Positions 1-4,297 of a DNA stretch of 6,453 nt are shown piece after piece. Below the pieces are notes generated by a model, which had not been told where the DNA came from, did no database searches, and was given only the letters and a program-made list of their open reading frames with translations. Numbering within the stretch: the stretch's first letter is position 1; the number at the start of each line of letters is the position of its first letter. The translations under genes and the position numbers were made by a program. The stretch is from Candidatus Rifleibacteriota bacterium (lineage in GTDB: Bacteria; Riflebacteria; Ozemobacteria; Ozemobacterales; Ozemobacteraceae): positions 1 through 6,453 of the forward strand of contig JAFXRA010000254.1 of NCBI GenBank assembly GCA_017526725.1, in the 5' to 3' direction.

Positions 1-52
1 AAACAAATAAAAACTGATTTTTCATCAAATTACGAGTTTTATCACAGCCTCT

Positions 53-85
53 GCAAAGCAAATAAATAAAATAATTTGCGTTTGC
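53..85 (-). other. Hairpin downstream of the MetH activation gene, possible transcript end
   Basis: GCAAAGCAAAT (53-63) pairs with ATTTGCGTTTGC (74-85), giving an 11-bp stem with one bulged G at 80 and a 10-base AT-rich loop. It begins about 25 bases beyond the stop at 109. No T run follows on the minus strand, so it is not a canonical intrinsic terminator. The rest of 1-108 is AT-rich and shows no gene. Confidence 0.3.
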
Positions 86-108
86 CTTGGGGACATAACA
101 GAATATAA

Positions 109-873
109 TTAGGGTACAAAAAACTTTGCCTCTTTATTAAAAATAATAAAGCCAGAAACAGAAAGCTCTGGAACCATCTGATAAGATTTGGTCAGAGATA
201 ATCCTATTTTTGAAGGTTTTAACAACTCAAAAAGATTTTGCTGGTCTGCCAAATCAGGACAGGAAGGGTAACCAAAAGAATAGCGACAGCCATTAGTTTT
301 ACCTTCATCAGGGAAAAACTGAAAATATTCTTCCCTGATAATTTTATGTATACATTGGGCGCCGCAATCCGCCATTTCTGCACCTAATCCGTGCAAAAGA
401 TGATAGTTATAATAACTGTTTTCCTCAAATAATTTCTTTTCTGCCTCGATAATCTTATTTCCTAAAGTAACTACAAAAAAAGGAATTAAGGTCGAAGGTT
501 GTCGGATAAAATCTGCAATACAAAGATGTGGTTCTTTTTCCTGTCTAGGAAAATCAAAAACAAACTCTTTATTATTAGAATCTAAGACAGTTATTTTATT
601 TCCTTCACTCTTACAAGCGAAAAAGCCATAAATAGCTTTACACTCAATAACAGGAGAGTTTTCTTCTTGCTTTTTAAACATTTCTAAAGCAGGCTTGGCT
701 TTATTCTCAATGATGCTTTCGTATTCTTCGTCAGAAAGATTCCCTTTTGAAAATCCCCATCTGGCTTCAAACAAGACTTTACTAGAAAGCACATCAAAAA
801 GTTCTTGAGTCGGAATATCTATAATTTTAGGTTTACCAATAAGATTCTTTATTTCATTACTTTCCATAACCAT
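109..873 (-). CDS. Stand-alone MetH activation-domain protein (B12-dependent methionine synthase reactivation)
   Basis: This cytosolic protein of 254 residues matches the C-terminal AdoMet-binding activation domain of cobalamin-dependent methionine synthase. That domain binds AdoMet and re-methylates the cofactor after it oxidises to cob(II)alamin. Visible family signatures, in order: a helical N-terminal part (about 35-70), IYGFFACKSEG at 81-91, LCIADFI at 117-123, an HGLGAEMAD helix at 161-169, RYSFGYPSCPD at 197-207, and LSVSGFIIF at 237-245. The RxxxGYPxCPD signature carries the AdoMet-binding Arg (R197) and Gly (G201) of the family. It is encoded apart from the catalytic modules, so MetH is probably split here with the other modules elsewhere. 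It ends soon after the SVSG motif, shorter than the E. coli domain. A stop codon lies two codons upstream of the ATG at 873. A second in-frame ATG at 867 is equally possible, and neither has a clear Shine-Dalgarno. The family call is confident; membership of the neighbouring operon is not implied. Confidence 0.88.
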   Translation of the reverse strand: MVMESNEIKNLIGKPKIIDIPTQELFDVLSSKVLFEARWGFSKGNLSDEEYESIIENKAKPALEMFKKQEENSPVIECKAIYGFFACKSEGNKITVLDSNNKEFVFDFPRQEKEPHLCIADFIRQPSTLIPFFVVTLGNKIIEAEKKLFEENSYYNYHLLHGLGAEMADCGAQCIHKIIREEYFQFFPDEGKTNGCRYSFGYPSCPDLADQQNLFELLKPSKIGLSLTKSYQMVPELSVSGFIIFNKEAKFFVP

Positions 874-903
874 ATTCTAAGCCATAAAATATGAAAGTAT
901 CAA
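874..903 (-). promoter_or_regulatory. Possible promoter of the MetH activation gene
   Basis: On the minus strand, TTGATA (903-898) and TAGAAT (879-874) are separated by 18 bases, close to sigma-70 consensus spacing. The -10 box touches the first ATG, so transcription would start near the second ATG at 867. That would give a leaderless or nearly leaderless message, which fits the absence of a Shine-Dalgarno. In AT-rich DNA this match could be chance. Confidence 0.25.
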
Positions 904-925
904 TATCTTTTTAAGTTGAAAAACG

Positions 926-978
926 CTACACTGTGGGACAACTTCGTTTGTGAGACTGCGACTAACGTCGCCAGTGGG
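926..978. repeat. Hairpin-forming intergenic element
   Basis: The spacer between res and the MetH activation gene contains a hairpin at 955-975. ACTGCGAC pairs with GTCG-CAGT around a TAAC loop, with one bulged C at 971. A weaker inverted repeat, ACAA to TTGT around CTTCGT, lies at about 939-952. GTGGGA occurs on both sides, at about 933 and 974. The make-up resembles dispersed palindromic repeats. On the minus strand it lies just downstream of res and could protect or end the res transcript, but no T run follows directly. Confidence 0.5.
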
Positions 979-980
979 AT

Positions 981-1025
981 ATTGTTAGAATTGTTGGAAT
1001 TGTTGGAAGTGTTGGAAGTGTTCAA
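981..1025. repeat. 9-nt minisatellite, five units
   Basis: Five consecutive 9-base units: ATTGTTAGA, ATTGTTGGA, ATTGTTGGA, AGTGTTGGA and AGTGTTCAA. They are followed by GAGTTCAATTATCAGTTTTC-type low-complexity sequence up to the res stop. The array is non-coding and abuts the hairpin element at about 926-978. Copy number is likely to vary between strains. Confidence 0.8.
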
Positions 1026-1058
1026 GAGTTCAATTATCAGTTTTCAATTTTCACTTTC

Positions 1059-4000
1059 CTATGCTCTAATCAGCTTTACTAAGGCATCATAATTCTCAAC
1101 CACATCATAAACCACATTAGCACCGCTTATAGCCTTGAAATGTTCTTTAGCACAGTGAATTTTAGAATCTTCTATCTTCCTTAAATCCATACTTTCCATA
1201 GAGCCTTTCGTTTCAGCTATAAAATAGATATGCTTTACATCGCCTTCTTTGAAAGCTATAGCCCAGTCTGGGTTATACTTGCCTACTGGGGTTGAAATAT
1301 AGAAGCCATTAGGAAGTTTCACATAAACTGCCACATCTTTGTCTGTATCTAGTTTTTCGGCAAACTGTTGTTCATTTGCTGAATCATAAATAATGTGGTC
1401 ATAAAGATTCTTTTCAGCTCTCATAGCATTTATACCAAGTTTGCCTTTGAGTGAAGCTTCAGTAAATATGTTGGTATCGTATTTTTCATCAAGAATATTG
1501 TAAGTAATATGCTCAATTATAGCAGTGGCTTTTTCATTATTTATAAGTCTGGAAGCCTTTATAATAAATTCTTCTGGGTTGTCTTTAAACTGATTGAAAA
1601 CATATTCGTGAATTCCTGTTAAGATTGAAACCACATCTTTTCTTGTTAAGTTTGTTTCTTCAACTATTTTCCCGACCAAATCATACTTAACACTAGAATT
1701 TGGCTTTATCTTTTTAAAACCGTTATAATTAGCCGTTTCTTCACGAACAAAATTATTGCCTGCCGCCAAATCTTCTTTTGAAGTGATTTTATTCATCACC
1801 CCAGTTTCAACTGTGAAATAGATTTTTGGAACAATCAAATTCTTATTGAGCGAATCAATAGCTTTTTTAACAAGTTCTTTTGTATCAAAGTCTACAACAT
1901 AGAAAGTTTTAGAGTTAATATTCTTCCAAAGAGCTTTAAATTCAGGCATTGCTAATTTACTTTCGTCTATTTTACATTCTACATTACCAGAACGAGGATC
2001 TACAGGTTTAAGTAAAGCAGGATTATAGACAGAATCAAGAATAGAAATAACGCTTTCTTTAAAAGGTTCAGCATCTTCGCCTAATTGCAGTCTGTTATTG
2101 GCTTTATCTTCATAGTATTTATCAGTAAGAATGCCCTTTTTATCAATATAGCGATTAATAGTCATTTCATAAACTATACTTTCTGCCAAATCTTTATCTA
2201 TAGAACTTTCGTTACCTTCTCTATCTTTAATAACTCTTCCATTGAACAAATCAACATTTACTGCAACTGGTCTATCTCCAACGGCTTCTGCCAATTCTGT
2301 CTGTAAAGCTCTTGTAAAAGAATCATAGCTTTCGCTGGCGATAACAGTCAACAAATTCACGTTGTGTACATCAGCACCAAGAAAAGCAGTATCCATTCTT
2401 TCACCATCTTGATTTACACAGAGTCTTAAGCCTCTTCCCACTTCCTGACGTTTTCTAACTTCGCTGTTGCTCTGTTTCAATGTACATATCTGAAACACAT
2501 TGGGGTTATCCCAGCCTTCTCTTAAGGCAGAATGGGAAAAGATAAAGCGAACTGGCGATTTTATCGGGTTTCTTTCCAATAACAATTCTTTGTTTTTCAT
2601 TATTAAATCGAAAGCATCTACGTCATCTGTAGTCTTTTCTGATTTATTTGTGACTTTACTATTTGTTAAATGCCCACTCTTCTTATCTATAGAAAAATAT
2701 CCTGCATGAGTGCTTGAAGCCGGAATTTTCTTTAAATATTCGATATATTCAATATCATCAAAAGTACCCTGGTAATATAAACGTACATCTTCATACTCTT
2801 CTTCAAACATTTTTGCAAAAATACCGTTTTCAGCCTGACCATTAACATATTTCTTGTAATGTTCAACTTCATCAATGAAGAAAAGCGAAAGCACTTTGAT
2901 TCCTTTGTGGAAAAGTTCTCGTTCACGTTCTATATGAGAAAGAATAGTTTCGCGAATTTGTAATCTGCGAAGCTGTTCTTCGCTCACCTTACCCATAACC
3001 TGACCTGCAGAGAGTTTTTTGCCATTTAAAAATTCTATAGAGTCATCTCTTCCGTCAATAAAATTAACTACATAACCGTTCTTGTATTCTTCTAAACCTT
3101 TTGAATTATCGTAAAGATTAAATCTCTGTCCAACGGTTTTAGTAACCTTTTTAATACCTGTTGCAGATTTGCAGTCAAATTGAATAGTGGCTGTGGGATT
3201 CTTTGAATCAGAAAGATTAATGCTCTGCAAATAAACATAACCATCTGTAGCTGTGCTGCCAGCTTCTGAAATGCCTTTAACAGCAATCTTTTTAACAAGC
3301 TGTTTATTATAAGCTTCCATAGCATCAAGACGATAAATCATATTGTAGATGCTGTCTTTTTTATGAGTTGCTGAGTAACGCAGTGTCATTAATGGATTGA
3401 AGCTTAGCAGGTTTTCTTTGGTCTGTTTCCCTTCAACAGATTGAGGTTCATCAATAATCAAAATTGGGTTGGTTTTAGCTATTACATCTATAGGTCTTCT
3501 GCTTCTGAACTCATCAAGCTTCATCTTAATGCGTCTTGCATCGGCCCCCTTTGCGTTGAATGCCTGGGAGTTGATAATCATAACGTTAATAGCACTATCA
3601 GAAGCAAATGAGTCTATTTTGCTCAACTGCTTAGAATCATAAATGAAAAACCTGATTTTCTTGCCGTATTCTTCAGCAAAATGTTCCTGAGTTATTTCAA
3701 AACTCTTGTAAACTCCTTCACGAATAGCTATACTCGGCACTACAACGATAAACTTGCTCCAACCGTAGTGCTTGTTAAGTTCAAACATCGTTTTTATATA
3801 GGTGTAGGTCTTGCCAACGCCTGTTTCCATCTCGATTGTAAGATTGTAATGACCTTCTAATTTTTGGGAAGGGGCAATCATGCTTGACTGCTGAATCTTT
3901 CTTATGTGTTCTAGAATTTTGTCGTCAGTCAAAGAAGGAACAATCTTTGCATTTCCCCAGCCGTCTCTTGAAAACTCTGCCTGACTGCTGTTACCAGAGT

Positions 4001-4103
4001 CAATCATATAAGTTGGAGTGAGATAAGGCTGTCCAGCAAATACGTCTACAACAGCCTTTGCTGCTTCTGCCTGAAATTTCTGATGTTTGAATCTGAGTTT
4101 CAT
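1059..4103 (-). CDS. res: Type III restriction enzyme, Res (helicase-nuclease) subunit
   Basis: This protein of 1014 residues is the motor and nuclease of a type III R-M system. With Mod it hydrolyses ATP, moves or diffuses along DNA, and cuts near unmethylated sites. Superfamily 2 helicase motifs are visible. Walker A is TGVGKT at 94-99 (K98), motif II is DEPQ at 218-221, and motif III is SAT at 244-246. Motif V is ALREGWDNPNVF at 526-537 and motif VI is QEVGRGLRL at 553-561. The C-terminal nuclease has NPDW at 944-947 followed by AETKG at 963-967. This gives a complete PD-(D/E)XK set (D946, E964, K966), so both activities look intact. Length and the start MKLRFKHQKFQ are typical of the family. 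AAGAGG lies seven bases before the ATG and acts as ribosome binding site. Res follows mod by about 190 bp on the same strand, with no obvious terminator between, so co-transcription is expected. No frameshift or internal stop is seen. Confidence 0.96.
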   Translation of the reverse strand: MKLRFKHQKFQAEAAKAVVDVFAGQPYLTPTYMIDSGNSSQAEFSRDGWGNAKIVPSLTDDKILEHIRKIQQSSMIAPSQKLEGHYNLTIEMETGVGKTYTYIKTMFELNKHYGWSKFIVVVPSIAIREGVYKSFEITQEHFAEEYGKKIRFFIYDSKQLSKIDSFASDSAINVMIINSQAFNAKGADARRIKMKLDEFRSRRPIDVIAKTNPILIIDEPQSVEGKQTKENLLSFNPLMTLRYSATHKKDSIYNMIYRLDAMEAYNKQLVKKIAVKGISEAGSTATDGYVYLQSINLSDSKNPTATIQFDCKSATGIKKVTKTVGQRFNLYDNSKGLEEYKNGYVVNFIDGRDDSIEFLNGKKLSAGQVMGKVSEEQLRRLQIRETILSHIERERELFHKGIKVLSLFFIDEVEHYKKYVNGQAENGIFAKMFEEEYEDVRLYYQGTFDDIEYIEYLKKIPASSTHAGYFSIDKKSGHLTNSKVTNKSEKTTDDVDAFDLIMKNKELLLERNPIKSPVRFIFSHSALREGWDNPNVFQICTLKQSNSEVRKRQEVGRGLRLCVNQDGERMDTAFLGADVHNVNLLTVIASESYDSFTRALQTELAEAVGDRPVAVNVDLFNGRVIKDREGNESSIDKDLAESIVYEMTINRYIDKKGILTDKYYEDKANNRLQLGEDAEPFKESVISILDSVYNPALLKPVDPRSGNVECKIDESKLAMPEFKALWKNINSKTFYVVDFDTKELVKKAIDSLNKNLIVPKIYFTVETGVMNKITSKEDLAAGNNFVREETANYNGFKKIKPNSSVKYDLVGKIVEETNLTRKDVVSILTGIHEYVFNQFKDNPEEFIIKASRLINNEKATAIIEHITYNILDEKYDTNIFTEASLKGKLGINAMRAEKNLYDHIIYDSANEQQFAEKLDTDKDVAVYVKLPNGFYISTPVGKYNPDWAIAFKEGDVKHIYFIAETKGSMESMDLRKIEDSKIHCAKEHFKAISGANVVYDVVENYDALVKLIRA

Positions 4104-4108
4104 GAGTC

Positions 4109-4116
4109 TACCTCTT
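4109..4116 (-). promoter_or_regulatory. res ribosome binding site
   Basis: The sequence AAGAGG (4116-4111) lies seven bases upstream of the res ATG. It overlaps the TAA that closes the upstream remnant frame, which suggests the res translation signal evolved inside a tightly packed operon. Confidence 0.6.
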
Positions 4117-4263
4117 AAGCCTCGTCAATCCATTCTTGAAGCTTCTTTTGTAACAATTTTTTGTCTGGCAAATATAATTCATACTTAGAAACATAAATAT
4201 TTGACAGGTGAAAAGAATCTGTATCTGAAAAAAGGGTAACCACTGGTTTGCTTTTTCTTTCAT
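4115..4263 (-). pseudogene. Remnant of a gene between mod and res, probably YhcG/DUF1016-family nuclease C-terminus
   Basis: One frame of this stretch reads like the end of a real protein: NIYVSKYELYLPDKK, then LLQKKLQEWIDEA, then TAA. The pattern I-x-V-x-x-Y, L-P-x-K, LLxxKLxE resembles from memory the C-terminal tail of YhcG/DUF1016 PD-(D/E)XK proteins, which often sit in R-M loci. The TAA abuts the res Shine-Dalgarno (TAAGAGG), as expected of an upstream operon partner. At the other end an ATG at 4263 has a strong GAGGGG site about nine bases ahead but is in a different frame. One extra T in the T6 run at about 4228-4233 would join the two into a 49-residue product. The simplest reading is a gene that lost most of its interior and is now out of frame. 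The family assignment is tentative; the tail could belong to another small partner protein. Confidence 0.42.
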
Positions 4264-4279
4264 TTTAATTACCCCTCTC

Positions 4280-4297
4280 ATGAGGCGTAAGCCTCAT
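4280..4297 (-). repeat. Perfect 7-bp palindrome with 4-nt loop over the mod stop codon
   Basis: ATGAGGC and GCCTCAT form a perfect 7-bp stem around a four-base loop (GTAA on plus, TTAC on minus). The mod TGA stop (4294-4296) sits inside one arm. No T run follows on the minus strand, where the next bases are GAGAGGGGTAATT, so it is unlikely to be an intrinsic terminator. In mRNA it could slow ribosomes at the stop codon, shield the 3' end, or hide the downstream GAGGGG site. It could also mark a repeat insertion or a deletion junction. Function is not established. Confidence 0.6.

Noticed and set aside
2085..3328. Several 60-80-codon open frames on both strands inside res
   Set aside because: They are shadows of the strongly supported res frame, with skewed composition rich in Ile, Phe, Leu or Lys and no recognisable motifs.
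109..4103. The MetH activation protein as a new component of the R-M or another defence system
   Set aside because: It carries clear methionine synthase activation signatures, is separated by a repeat-rich spacer, and has its own possible promoter. Nothing in the sequence ties it to defence.
4109..4263. 51-codon frame starting at the ATG at 4263 and ending in TAG before res
   Set aside because: It has a good ribosome binding site, but its later part is rich in Cys, Phe and Met and looks non-coding, while the adjacent frame looks protein-like. It is treated as part of a frameshifted remnant.
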